Below are positions 1 to 13,000 of a DNA stretch of 64,000 nucleotides, in pieces. The stretch is from Antedon bifida (taxonomy: Eukaryota > Echinodermata > Crinoidea > Comatulida > Antedonidae), in assembly GCA_963402885.1 (NCBI GenBank), contig OY727099.1:8544001-8608000 (forward strand), in the 5' to 3' direction. The first letter of the stretch is position 1; each line of letters begins with the position of its first letter. The notes under the pieces were generated by a model, which was given only the letters and a program-made list of their open reading frames with translations, made no database searches and was not told the DNA's origin. Made by a program: the position numbers and the translations under genes.

Positions 1-1307
1 ATGCGCCTTGCAAAAGTGATGAGTTGCCATACTCGGCACAGGTCACCATATTCATTCCTCTCCCATTCTAAACTGATCACAATTTAATGTCGCTATGCCT
101 ATTAAACAAAAGACGTATTTACGCACATCATATGACTGAAATATCATATCTAAAAGGTACATCTGAAAAATACAATGCCGTATATCGCTCATTGAAAAAA
201 AGATTTGACAATTATATTCATTCATTCATCATCGTTCATGGATGAAGTAGTTACAATGTCTATAATGTTGTGCCTTACATCAGGGGACGATAACATAGGC
301 TCCTACACGTGGTGTTGGTTAGCAGTCGGAAGATTGTTCAGAGCAACCGAATTCACCTATCTTGTCATTCTTCCCTGGGGGTACAAAAACTATTGTTATC
401 GGAATAAATCAATGTCCTCTGTCTTACACCTGAAAAAACTAAAGTAAGTGTAAGACGGAAGTGTCTTTACTCTCCTGGTAGCATCAGCAGAAGAACGTAT
501 GTTGATGTTTGTCGACAACTGCTAAACATAAAGGAAAAGCCGGTCATACTAACATGGTATTAATTGTGTACGTAGAGCAAAGGTGTTAAAATGCACTTTC
601 TAAAAAGTGAAGTGAACACCCTCGCGTCGACCTAGCATCGTTCGTAACATACAAATGACGCATTTTTGATCGCAATAACATTTTGGATATTTCCTTTAAA
701 AAGTGCAATATATTATTAAAATAATATACACCATATTTGTCATTCTAATTATAAATAATTGTATCTGAAATAAAAACCATTTGTTTGCGTTTCCGAAGCT
801 GAAAAATTGGCTATACGCCTACACACGCGCGAACTTTAATGGGCTGCAGACATTACTGGCATTGAAATATTAAGGAGTATACATTACGACACTAAGAACA
901 GGAAACCAGTCATTTAGTCGCTGGCTGTTGATGGGATTATTTGAACAAGTAGTCAAGAAAGTCAACTAAGTACGATTTATTCCCAGTCGCGTTTGCATCG
1001 ATTGAACCGATCTTTGTCCAGACGCTTCAATCACAATATTTTATTTTCATTATTGAATAAGAGAGCGCAGCAGGGTTTCTTTCTGAAGTCTGTTGATGCC
1101 TTTAAGACACCGACTTACATCAGAGAAAGTTGCCGTGTTTAATGAGTCGTAACAATCTTTAAGGCAGACGACTTTTGGATGTATCGAGGGGACAAATATT
1201 TTGCGGGAACCTACCACCGTGGAATGATTTAAATAGAATTAGGCCTAGATACACATCATCTTGGATTTTTATAAAAACGAAGTTATTCAGTTGCATAAGA
1301 AGGTAGA
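1..1307. other. Unassigned 5' flank
   Basis: No gene is recognised here. The open frames are short, lack splice support and show no family resemblance. A TATAAAA word at 1270-1276 and an initiator-like TCAGTT at 1287-1292 lie just before the first gene; their spacing of about 19 bp is shorter than usual. Confidence 0.5.
1270..1276 (+). promoter_or_regulatory. Possible TATA box of the Kazal membrane gene
   Basis: TATAAAA lies 32 bp before the ATG at 1308, which would leave almost no 5' UTR. In such AT-rich DNA this can occur by chance, and a more distant non-coding exon is equally possible. Confidence 0.2.
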
Positions 1308-4300
1308 ATGTCTGTCAAGCCAGCGGAGAAGAAGCTTCCACCAAGAGGACTGCATTACCACGTTTCGAATTTAAATGATATTGATCCGCTAGGCCTGGAT
1401 TCAGCAAGGTGTGATGTGAGTAAAAAAAATACAGTTGTCGATTACATGACAACAATTGAGAGAAAACATTATGAAAATCAGAACCTATGTAGAAAGAATG
1501 GTATAAGAGGGCACAGAACGAAAGGTGGAGGGATAGAGAAGAAGAGGTTAAAACGTCCAGCGCCTCCTCCACCAACTCAGACGACAACGAAGAAAACGTT
1601 AAAAGACATAGCGGAGGAATATTTAACTAATCTTGACTCGGATTATGTTGTTACCGATTTGAATTCCGTCACCGACGGAACGGATCCTACGGAAAGTTTC
1701 TTACAACTGACAACAGAACCACTGATGTCGAAAGTTGACGACGAACATCTGTACGACTCAATCTCAGGACATTACAAAAAGAAAGAGGTAAATGGATGTT
1801 GTACCTCTTCTCAAAAACAAGATGCATACTATCTAGATATTATTGATGATTACAGCCAAACGGCATTACCAACATCTTCAAATTCGTACGATGAAATCAA
1901 ATGCAAAACGTTGCCTCTTTCGGAGCGCACAGATCTATCGCGATCTGGCAACTCGTCCGCTAGCAGGGAATTCTTGAATAGGTCGAAACAGATCATGATG
2001 ACAGAGGTGGTGTCGAAATTGCCCGCTATACGGAACAGACGACTGGTAGCAATTTGTGTAGCATCAGTTCTTCTTCTATGTTCAATATGGCTAATAACTG
2101 TTGCAACAAAACCAAAAAGTGAGTATACAGAATTGATTACTGACAACGTCATTATTTTCAACTTGTTGTTGAAACTCGTTAAAACGTATTCCTTTCTAGA
2201 TCAATTAGGGTCCCACACCTTGAAGATAAAGATAAGCAGTTCTAGGCTCATTGCCACATGGCATGTTGCCACCCCGGACCATAACCCAGTTTTACCTCGA
2301 TTGGTCAAGCATATTACTCTTTGCATCACTAGTGCCATTTAAGTAATATGTTTTAGTATAAGAAACTAATTTAAACTTACGGATACGGACTAATTCAAAT
2401 CTTAAGGAAAGAAACTTCGTTTCAAAATAATATCTTCAACTTCTTAACGGCCTATACAAATAATATTCTAATTTCAAATATTGTTTTATCAGGTACAAAT
2501 CGAGTGATCTTTCCAACACAGACACATCAACTTGTAGGTGGCACGGTTTTTGATCAAGGTAAGATAATTGCCAACTATAAAGATATATAAATTATTTAAA
2601 GTAAAAATAAAGTTTAACAAGAAATTGCAAGTAGTGCAAGCAGATATTGAATAGAAACAGACGATAGTAAATGCCATTTTCAGACTAAAAGTGATCTACT
2701 ATCTTGTTACAAAACTCAGCATCTGTTTATAAATATACTTGTATTAATAAAATTGTTATATATTCTATATATAATGTATATTTTAAATTAGTTTTTAGAA
2801 AGAAAATTATCGAAATTTGGCTCGTTCGTATGTCTAAAAGCCTACGCCTAGCATATTTTTCAAGCGAAAGTCTGAAAAGTGTTGGATGACAAGTATGATA
2901 AAGCAATTCCGAGAACGGATTTATTGGAAAAAAATCAAGTATTTAATAATGAATTCCAGATTGTATTTTGGCGAACAGAAAATTGGCTGATGATAATTTA
3001 AAAGAATCAGTTAGGCCTACTTAAATTTGTATTACCGTTTACACAATCTCTTCTTACCTACTCATATTATTTCTTTATTTCTATAAAAACAATCTGATAT
3101 TCCCAATTACAATTCAAGATTTGCCAAAACTAATATTTTATCCGAAAAGTATACATTACAATTGGAGAAAAAAAGTCAAATTTTACAATGGCCCGAAATG
3201 ATGGAATTCATTACGCACTTCATTTTAAAATCTCTCAAACCTAAAGAAGTATAGGCCTACTGGTTGCGGCTTATGACAATTTAATCTCCTACTAATGTTT
3301 CATAATATTATCAGCTGTGTGTGCGTGTGTGTGTGTGCAGAAAAACAATACAAACAAACAAACTTTCAGGTTTCTGCAAACAGTTCTAGTTGATCCTGAA
3401 GAAACATTATAAGTAGTAGAATAATGTCACCGGTAGGCCTACATTATATTTGATTGTTAAATTTTCGTTGAATTATCACCATTAAGTTATCAAATTAAAT
3501 CAAATCTCTCGGAAATAAATGTCATCCTTTTATCCCTGGTTTAATTTCAGCGGAAGTTTTTAATATAATTAAATAATTACTCCAATTGTATCAAGTGGTG
3601 TCCTTCTACTACGTAGACTATTTGGGCGTTGAACCATTCACATACATCACGTGATATAAACAGCGTTCAATTTGCAACAAAATTTCATAATCTTTGAGTA
3701 ACCTCGCCTAACTTAAAAGGAAATTAATTATTATAACAGTCTAATTATATAATATCTATTTATTAATTAACTGTCAAGGCTAATTGTGGCGGTTTTCTAA
3801 TTTACGAATTGCGTAACTTACCATAGTTCAATCAAGGAAGGGTGAAAAAAAAATTGGTCTAAGTAGAATTTAAGAATAAGTTCAATCTAGGAGGAGTGAA
3901 AGTGTACTTTCACTCTTTCCATGGTTCAATCAAGTAGAATAGCGAATTCAAACATTTTAATATATTTATAAAAATATCATCAAAGTTATAAATAATGAAA
4001 TTATGAAGGTGAAATTATACTACTACTATTTTCAACTAGTCTGTATTTTTATGTTCGGCGTTTCGATTTTTGTCTGATGTATTATACGTATGAAACGCCA
4101 TATGTGCCAAAATATTTATCTTTTTACTAATTTCGGTCTAAGCTTATACGTTCAATAATGTATCATAATCTCTAAAATTAGTAAAATCAAATTACTTCTG
4201 TATGTATACTTTTGATGATTAACGATTGTGAGAATTTCCAATTTACATGGAGCAGCAGTCTGAGTTCAATCAGACATGTTCCGTCCGTTGCCATGTTCTC

Positions 4301-4915
4301 GTAATATCAGTTTTCTAAATTGATTATGTCCTGATTTCTTGTTGTGTGAACGAGAATTGCCAATGAATCTTGTCAAGACGAAGAATATAGCGATATAACG
4401 ATATTATTACGGTATATTATCAATATCGTACATATCATTCCACCTGGTTTACGTAAACTAAAGAGTTTTTTAAAATCATCAAGAACTCTACGCGTGCGTA
4501 CAAAAAGTTCTAGGCTACCATTTAAGTAAGCATATTTATTATAATAATATTCTTATGTGGTGCGCGTAAGCGTTTGTGGCGAATCCAAACAAAAAAAACC
4601 CAACCCAACTCTGGAAGAATCTGGAAGAATCACGTACCATACAACAGTAGAGAATACTTTACGAGAATTTGAACTATTTTTTCTCTTTCAGTAACTATCC
4701 CAGAGCCGACACCATCAGTAAAAGTTATTCCACAAAGTGATTGTATTCAAGATTGTAGAGAGAAAGCGCGATTAGTTATATGTGCTTCGAATTGGATAAC
4801 GTACGAAACGAAATGTGACTATAAAGTAGCAAAATGCAAGAACCCAGCCCTGTTTATACGAAGATACATTTCTTGTGATCGTGTTGCATCAAGCGATGAA
4901 TTGGAGGACGATTAG
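1308..4915 (+). CDS. Type II membrane protein with a C-terminal Kazal domain
   Basis: Spliced reading: exons 1308-2118, 2493-2558 and 4692-4915, both introns phase 1 with GT/AG ends, giving 366 residues. The N-terminal 245 residues are hydrophilic, with a PAPPPPT stretch near 84-90 and two tyrosine motifs of YxxI type (149-152, 194-197). A hydrophobic helix spans about 246-266 and is preceded by an arginine cluster, so the N-terminus should be cytoplasmic and the C-terminus extracellular. Residues 310-354 match the Kazal spacing: C-x3-C-x8-C-x6-Y-x3-C-x6-C-x12-C. Kazal domains inhibit serine proteases or occur in follistatin-like and agrin-like extracellular proteins; the target here is unknown. 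If intron 1 is retained, the frame runs to 2342 and yields a form without the Kazal domain. I recognise no named orthologue. The start is the first ATG of a long open frame. The domain call is firm, the biological role open. Confidence 0.8.
2559..4691 (+). other. Intron 2 of the Kazal membrane gene
   Basis: A 2.1-kb AT-rich intron with a GT microsatellite at about 3315-3337 and an interspersed repeat at about 4030-4140. No exon-like frame with convincing splice sites was seen. Confidence 0.6.
4030..4140. repeat. Interspersed repeat, copy 1
   Basis: The stretch from the GGCGTTTCGAT word through ATGAAACGCC to the ATATTTATC region recurs in inverted orientation at 12415-12540. The two GGCGTTTC-type words are themselves inverted, so the element can fold. 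Class not recognised. Confidence 0.55.
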
Positions 4916-5972
4916 CTTATCACAGACGGAACAATAGTGATTAGTTAGAAAATCGGGGTTCAGAACATGGGAACGGGGAGAGGTATAAATGCACTATGTG
5001 TTACCAGAAAGAGGAGAGGGGTTTGATTGTGAAACGTTCTCCTCGCCATCAAAATGTAGGCCTACTTTGATTTACGCGTATATTAACAGCGGCTTATGAC
5101 GAAAAACTACCATGATGTCTAAACACATCGTAGCTATAAGTTTACTAGACGGTATGCAAAAACAATCTGGTATTTCATATTCAATTCTGTCACTTTAATA
5201 CGTAATTATTTTGGTAGTTACAAAACGCAGTATGTTATTACTCACCGTAATAAGCTGAGCCTCTGGCAAGCACGTATACCACCACCTTCTGAACAACAAG
5301 CTCGTCGTACATGTGGCTGTGACATAATATTTAAATATTTATTTAAATTACGTAAAAGGCGATGCGTAACATCGTTAGAATAACATACAATGTGTACACA
5401 TTTGTTGCTAGAGATTACAACCTTCAAAACTGGATAGAGCATACAGTTCCCCTTCCAGCCTGCCCCCACCCGCCCCATTACAATAGTTCCTATACTATTT
5501 AGCACGTGTGTTAGTGAATGCAATATATTAAAAACGTTATAGTATATTATAATTATTCTATAATATTATTCTAAAATATAATTTTGTGGAATAAATATTA
5601 AAAACAATATATTTTGTAAATAATCTGCACCATAAGCAATAAATACAAATTGTTAGGAAATTGTAATGCGTTTTCTTTATTTGAAACAATTTTTAAAAAG
5701 GCAATTATTGTTAAATATTTGTTTTGTCGGATAACAGCAATTCATTCCGTGACTTCGTTCTCGTGACAAAATTAAGTTGGCATCGTACTCGCCTACGTAA
5801 CTTATTATATAGTATTCTGCGGTTTTTTCTGTACGCGTTTTATAATACAATTATCCAAAGCAAAATAGACGGTCAGGGACCTGAGTTTAGCAGGGTCTCG
5901 TGATGTAGTTTCCACCGTAGAGTATCAGACATAAACTTTACAGAAATATATTCAGGAACAAATTATATTTAA

Positions 5973-6130
5973 AGCTCTGTCTACACTATCAAACTAGTTT
6001 GACAAAAAAGTGTGATGTGCGCAAATATGGTAGTGATATGCTCAAACATGGTAGTGATATGACATCATCAAGTCCATATGGGCACATCGTATTTTTTTGT
6101 CACATAAAGTTTGATAGTGTAGACAGGGCT
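5973..6130. mobile_element. MITE family A, copy 1
   Basis: About 158 bp with terminal inverted repeats beginning AGCTCTGTCTACACTATC. Internal words reading ATGGTAGTGATATG are repeated. Direct TTAA words flank this copy (5969-5972 and 6130-6133), which could be a piggyBac-like target duplication, although they partly overlap the repeat ends. The same family recurs at least eight more times in the window. It has no coding capacity. Confidence 0.85.
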
Positions 6131-6380
6131 TAAGGTAGGAAATGAAGGCGGGATATCAACTTATAATAGATTTAAACTAGGCCTGTTTTTAAACGGATTA
6201 GGAAGAAATGGATCCGAAATGAATGAAATGAAGATAATGCACGACGAATATGAATAAGATTATGATATTGATGATGAGATAAACGCAATGATGATTATGA
6301 TAAAGATAATGACAATGATATCCCGTATATACATCGAAAGATGATTGTTATAAATATTAACCTTGGTTCCCATGCACTAG

Positions 6381-6558
6381 GAACGTAGGCGTAGCAAAGT
6401 GAGTTGACCAATGACAAGCGATGGATGATCCATCGCGTCGTGATTGGTCACAAATTAAGCGTGGTTTCCACTAGAGACGCAATGCAAGGACGTAGATCAA
6501 TGCAAGCGAGTTATCGATCGCTTGTCATTGGTCAATTCGATTACGTTACGCTTACGTC
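6381..6558. mobile_element. Fold-back (inverted-repeat) element
   Basis: Arms at 6381-6423 and 6516-6558 are inverted copies. The best core is TTGACCAATGACAAGCGAT against its reverse complement at about 6518-6536. The short centre is non-coding. This looks like a MITE or fold-back element. Confidence 0.7.
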
Positions 6559-7243
6559 CAAAATGTTGGAGTCAAGCTATAATACAATTTACAGTGAAAC
6601 AGGAACTCTTTTATTAAATTCTAACGTTTATTATGAGTAATATTAATATTTTATTAATGCGTGGTAGGTTCTACTTGTTCGATAAGAATGGAAAATAAAC
6701 TATGTAAATAAGATGAGTAAAAAGTGCGGCAAACTTTCTTTCAACTATCAACTGTCTTGTGTCATCCAGTCCACGCAGACTGCATTGAAAGTTGTTGTAC
6801 GGATGTGAAAGTGTCGCAATTACAGGGAGTCATATCCGAGATTACAGTCAAATTATTGTTTTAACACTGGTGACCATTTAAGCTACCTAAACTATTGTTT
6901 AGTCTTGTGTGTTAGAATGTCAAACCGCTTGCTATTGCTTTGTTTGGGGAAAAAACGTTTTATTGGTTAAGATTTGAATTTGTAATAAATATTGTTCTCG
7001 TCTTTACTCTATGATCTATCTAAACACATTTTTAGAAATTGATATTTTTGGTATAAAATTATTATTATTTTACCGACGTGAAATTTATTTTTAAAAAAAG
7101 TACAAATAACAAATAGGAGTTACATAGGCCCTACACGAGTTTAATATTTCATACACCTTCGTAAAATCTTTCATTATTACCAATACTTACATTTTGGAAG
7201 AAAGAAACTAATTTTCCTTATCGTTATTATAATTATATGAGCC

Positions 7244-7428
7244 GGTTGCCGTATTCACCAATCACACTTAAGTGAGATGTTTCCCTTAAATACTAAGTAT
7301 TTCACTTAACTCAATAAATAATATTTAAGTATTTCTCTTAAATTGTTTTCACTTAGATAGGAGATTTTTCTTTATTTTAAAGGTAAGTGTTTCCCTTAGC
7401 CTAAGTGTGAACGGTGAATACGGCCACT
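7244..7428. mobile_element. MITE with CCGTATTCACC inverted repeats
   Basis: The left end reads GGTTGCCGTATTCACC and then a CACACTTAAG-type word. The right end is its inverted counterpart, reading TGAATACGGCCACTGG. The element is about 185 bp and non-coding. Confidence 0.7.
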
Positions 7429-7795
7429 GGTATACTTGGGACACCCTATTCAAGGGGGGACGCCTATTAAGGGGACATTTTGTTGGCCGTCAAATGTACC
7501 CTTCATGCGATCTACTGTTTTCACACGTACAGACGTACATTTATGCAAAAAAAACAGTCGCCGAAATTAATAGCACAAATATTTATTACGTCACTATATG
7601 GACGTCGGGCTATCATTCATCTGAAGAATAATATAAACATCCTGATCTAATCATTGTTGGATGTTTTCATAAGAGCAAGCAATGTCTAAAAGATCCTATT
7701 GCGTCATTGTGGAAGTCAACCACACCCGGTGGTGTGCATAACCTGAACCAAATGCCAACCAAAAGAACCCTGGTTGAGTCTGTAAGAGTTCGTAG

Positions 7796-7950
7796 AACTC
7801 TGTTTACACTATCAACCTTTATATGAAATATATGAGATGTGCCCATGGACATGATGATGTCATATCACTACCATATTTGGGAATATCACTACCATATTTG
7901 AGCACATCACACTTTCTTTGTCAAACTGGTTTGATAGTGTAGACAGAGCT
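7796..7950. mobile_element. MITE family A, copy 2 (opposite orientation)
   Basis: The same terminal words and internal ATATCACTACCATATTT repeats as copy 1, read in the other direction. The right end is GATAGTGTAGACAGAGCT. Confidence 0.8.
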
Positions 7951-8001
7951 TAACACTTGAAAGCAGGTCGAAGGGATTCGATTATTAAGAAATTATTAAA
8001 A

Positions 8002-8160
8002 GAAAATGTTGTGTGAAACGGATTTTAAAATGTGTACGCGCGCACCGACTCTGTCACTGACCAATGAAAAAGCATACTGGCATGAGAGAAAGAAAATGCT
8101 GATGGAAACGGATTTTAAAATGTGTACGCGCGCGTCGACTCTATGACTGACCAATGAGTG
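8002..8160. repeat. Two-copy direct repeat, about 90-bp period
   Basis: A block holding AAACGGATTTTAAAATGTG, an ACGCGCGC run and a CTGACCAATGA word occurs twice, about 90 bp apart. The copies differ by a few substitutions. Function unknown. Confidence 0.7.
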
Positions 8161-8829
8161 AGTCGGTCACTAATTAGATATGTGATTAAATCAAACACGC
8201 CTTATTCAAAAGGAAATTAATAATTCATTAATTAAATTTCTATCACGTGTGAAAAATGCGTAAAATAATACAATTAAAACACAAAATATACTATATACAT
8301 GGATTGTTTAATCATAAAAATTGAACATAAAAGATGGACATTAACAAACTATTATTGCACTAAATTGTAAAGGCTTCGTTCTAAAATAACTTTAAAAATT
8401 ATCTTCAACGTAATATTTCTATTTTCTATAGAATATTGTTTATAAAAAAGAAATAAATATATTAATATCACGAGCGGATGTGGTAAGCTCGCGCGCGCGT
8501 ATAAAAACCACACACACCAGATTGTCTTATTCCAACCATACTGACAGGTTTAAAATCAAAGTTTTATCATTAAATTTCCGACAAGGATGAATTTCTTGGA
8601 AACTCTATTTAGAATAAATAATTTATCTTATTACAAATGTGGGTTAATAGTGAAAATATTATACCTTATACACACGTGGGAATAAGATGTAGGGGCTAAT
8701 GGAAAGGATAGACCTCTATCCTTCTGTGTATCTGAATCTATTAATTGTATTTCCTTAGCAAGTTAACCCATTAGTATTAATAACAACATACTCTACTTGG
8801 GCCAAATCCCAGGACAAAATTACAACTCC

Positions 8830-8955
8830 ACTCCCAAAGACTTGTAATAAGAATTTGTTTATGTAGAGCATCTTGTGTATATGTTTGTCTTGTGAACCTC
8901 TCTCTGAGGGTCCGTAATGATCAGCAATTGCTGGATGGATCATCCTCATTAAATA
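8830..8955 (+). repeat. SINE body fragment (TTTATGTAGAGCATCTTG family)
   Basis: The body containing TTTATGTAGAGCATCTTG followed by TTGTCTTGTGAAC recurs at 38280-38325 within POLD1 intron 1. There it follows a tRNA-like head, so this copy is probably a 5'-truncated SINE. Confidence 0.55.
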
Positions 8956-9030
8956 TGGTAAAAAAAATAAAAATATACATTGATATACTTTATAATTATC
9001 ATTATTATATAATAACTTGGTCAGAAGTAA

Positions 9031-9112
9031 TTCTCAGGTGGGAATCGAACCCACGACCTCCAGATCCCTTGGAGAGTAGGGCAAAACATCTGACCAATTA
9101 ATCAACAACTGA
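9031..9112 (-). repeat. tRNA-like SINE head
   Basis: On the reverse strand, GGGTTCGATTCCC (a good B box / T arm) is preceded by an A-box-like GATTAATTGGTCAG. The whole does not fold into an obviously complete cloverleaf, so it is more likely a SINE head than an active tRNA gene. Confidence 0.5.
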
Positions 9113-10004
9113 TGCAAAGCTACTCCAAAGTAGTTACAAACAATTACAATATATAATAAATGTTATATAATAAATATTAATACAGTATTTTGGAAGCAAT
9201 TTTATCTTAAATGTTTAAACAGTTTATTTAGATATTAATTATCTAATATTTAAAAGCATTTATAAAATAAAATCAAGCTGTTTTCTATCTATACAATTGG
9301 GTAAGAATTTAATAACATAAAATAAGCACACAAGGTATTTATGTTGCTTTGTCTGCAGCACTTGACAATACGAATTCGCTAAGAATTAAATACTAAAAAT
9401 AATAAATATTATAAAACAAACAAAGGGTGTTTATCTTATTTTGTCACCTTCATGGGGTAGGCCCCTGTATTTGTACTTGGTTTACATTCATTGCTTGGCA
9501 CATAAAACACACAAGTGAATAATATATATATATAACTATAATCTGCGTGGTAGACTTGATCCAGATCATGAATAAGAATGCTTGATACAGAGGTAGAGCA
9601 ATATAAATGAAAAATCAAGACTCAGGTTAACATATTTATTAACACTACAATGAATCATGGTACTTCTAATTACAAACTTTACTCAGAGCCTAACACCTGA
9701 AGATTGAGGAGGTATTTTTATCTCTCTCATGAAACAGTCTGTAGTGTTAATAAATATGTTGAAATAATATGAAAGTATATATCATTTCACATGATGTTTA
9801 TCATTTCTCTCTTTTTTTCTTTTATGAATCACAGGAAAGGTTTCTAACTCTGCAGATCTGATACATTTAACTCCATATTATAGTATTTATTTGTTAACTA
9901 AAGAAGACAATTGATTTTGTGACTCAAACCTTTTGCATATAAACCATAAAATGGGTCACAGGATAATTCTTACCTTCTCCTACATTGACTTATAAGGCCT
10001 AACA

Positions 10005-13000
10005 TTATTTCTTCCAAAAAGTTGATCGTTGAGAGGAGCGTTTGAAGGAATTGCTAGCAACAGAGCCATTTTGCTGAACACTGTAGATAAACGGTGGGTT
10101 AGAAAATGCGACGGAGGCCACTGCTGGTTCCTTGAATCTGAGGGTACGATTTGATGATGTTCCAATACCCTGTTAAAGATAACATCATTATAGCATTAAT
10201 TTTTTCTTTATATTAAAACTGGCTTGTGTGCACTTTTAAGAATCCAGTATGGGGTTACCCATGTTTACTGGTCCATTCTCAGACCCACTGTTGCAACCGT
10301 GAGTCCATGGTCCATTCTCAGACCCTGTTGTTTGTTGGCGCTGCACTGTGGCAACCGTGGGCCCATAGAGAATCTAATCCAACTTTCCTCAATTTGAGGA
10401 TGAATAGCAAAATTAAGGATGAATAGCAAAATTTGAGGATGAATAGCAAAATAAAGAATACTAATGTTACCTTTTTCACAGCTTGTTTTTGCTGCAAGTT
10501 AGCTTTCATCACAGCAACTGGGTAGGACTGAATCTGGCTCGTGATTAGAGAAGGAGATGTGACCTTAGTGACCTCTCGCGGATTCTGCGTTACACTTGCT
10601 ACATCCCCATTCTGCATCTGTGATCGTATCCCTCCCAAGTCAGTTGTTTTCAATACTGGGGGTTTATTCACTTCAACCTCTAACTGATTGTTTAATTTCT
10701 TATGAGACGTGCTTAGCAAATGATTCACCTGATATTTATGCATCGATTCAACTCCACCTCGATTACTTAAGGATGGCACAGACGAAGAAAGTCTCGGAGA
10801 ATAGTTACTCCGTGTGCTGTGAAAACTATGTTCTCTCGGAGTTATTAACGCACGTCCCTCAATTTCAGGTATTATATTTTGATTGTTCATCGCAGACAAC
10901 ATTGTATCGTCCATAGAATTCCTAGATAATTTTCCTTGTATTTCAAGACGTGAGACGTTAAAGTATTGTCGTGGGTTCCGTGCAATCAGAAATCGATCAT
11001 TCAGCTGATGTTTATTATCCAGTAAATGGCTGTACTCGATTGTTTTTCCGATATTCGTAGGTGGTACAGATTCAGGTTGATATAATGAACCTAATGTTTT
11101 GTTTTCAATTTCAATGGATGGAGAATTGTCTGACTTTCGGAAAATGTTTGTATACTGTTGCGGCTTTTCAACAAACAAATTTTCTGCGCCGCTTTTCACG
11201 TTTTCGTGATACAAATATTGTGGTTCGTTTTGAACGTGTCGAGCGTGATTATAAGGTATTGATCTTTGATCGCTTACAATTCCTACTTTTCTATTTTCGG
11301 TTAAATTATTTACATTGTTATAATTAACATTCAAACCAGCTTTATCTGAATGTACCTGAGGTTCGTTATTCCCGCTTTTATTCTCGCCTTTAAAACCACT
11401 GGGAGTACTATCGTTATTTAATTTACTATCCGTAGGTTTTTTCTGCGTATTTTCATTTATCTTTTGAAGACTAACTTCATCTTGATCATCATCGTTACTC
11501 GCATTGGTTCGTTTATCTGTATTACTTATCGCCGGATCAGGGTTACTCTTTGGTCGAGGGCCATCGCTGCGTAAATCGCTCGATGCACTACTCCTTAAAC
11601 TCATGGCGGAGCTGCTTCCTGATCCATCTCGCTTAACGTACTTCATCGTAGGCCGACCCTCATACTGAACCGTACCTTTACTGTTCTGCATAATGACTGC
11701 ATTGCCATAGAAATTCTGCGCGTTTGAGAAATGATGCGAACTATTTGCTGTTTTGTATTTGAAGCTAAACGTGGATGGATCCGATATAGGGGTAGATTCG
11801 GTGCTGCATCGATGTGCTTTTAGTGCTGTGGTACGTGGGCTGGGTTTATCTTCCTGTTTAGTTGTAGACTGTTCGGATGAGCTGAGAGAGGAAATTCTAC
11901 CATCTGCCTGATTAACTGTATTCTAAGTTTAGGACAAACAAATTTATAATAAAGACAAACGATGATATAAAATCAGGGAGAGAGAGAAACATAATCACAT
12001 GCTTAAATTCATGCTATCGGATTGGTTACTAATAGTGGTCTATAATAACATTTTGTCTGTAGAAAATAGGTAATGCATTCCAATAATATATAAAGAATAT
12101 AAATACGATTATATACACCAATGTTACTTTTTTCCAAGCATTATTACTACCAAATAGTGAATAAAAATGTCTACTAAAACTTACGGGTTGCTGTTCTACC
12201 GTTTGGATAACAGTCGGCCGGGGAATGGAGGTTGTGACGGTGGAGTTGCTAGGGACAGTGCCTCCGAACTGATTAGTGATGTTGAACTGAGGTGTTTCAC
12301 TAAAGGGAGAGAGTTGATTTTTGTGGAAAATGAGTGCACAGCAGTGGTGAACAAAGCATATACCAAGCAAATAGAAATGAAAGAAAATTGGATATTGCGG
12401 CATAGTCTAGGTTCTAGATTTAATATTAGTAAAAAGATAAATATTTTGGCACATATGGCGTTTCATATGTATGCTACTTGAGCTCGTAATCGAAACGCCG
12501 ACTGGTGGACTAACAATAAATACAGACTTGTGGCAAGTCTAATTGTGGCTGTGCTAGGTGTACGACCCAGAGCTGACCTCTGTCAGAGGTAAAATTTGTT
12601 AATCCGAGAAAAATATACTCCAACCAACTAATTTCTCAGGTTAGCTTCTCCATTCCATAATATCTAGGCACTTGATTAACCATGGAGGTGTAAATTATAC
12701 CTCCATGAATTAAGTTACACTAATTGTTAGCCTACCCAATGTTACACCTATATATATGTATTGGTTGATATGATGGTCCAATCTTATTATAGTTCACTCT
12801 ATGGTCCAATGTAGTGAAAGCATTAAAAAGTGTTTTTAAAGCTCTGTCTACACTGTCAAACTAGTGTGATGTGCCCAAATATGGTAGTGATATGCCCAAA
12901 TATGGTAGTGATATGACATCATAAATGGGCACATCACATTTTTTTGTCACATAAAGTTTGATAGTGTAGTGAGCTTTAGAGCTAACTGTAACCTGTAATT

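Larger units (their letters stand above)
4916..10004. other. Intergenic region between two convergent genes
   Basis: The 3' ends of the Kazal gene (+) and AGBL2/3 (-) face each other. AATAAA at 5590-5595 is a possible poly(A) signal for the former; reverse-strand AATAAA words at about 9885-9890 and 9635-9640 could serve the latter. Otherwise only repeats, listed separately, were recognised. Confidence 0.55.

Noticed and set aside
10318-10470. Continuation of the large AGBL2/3 exon frame past 10471
   Set aside because: A good GTAACA donor ends the exon at 10471, and the next exon at 10169 continues in phase to a natural stop. The extension encodes only a low-complexity hydrophobic tail.
12167-12481. 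104-codon + strand frame
   Set aside because: Antisense to an AGBL2/3 exon (12299-12185) and running into an interspersed repeat.
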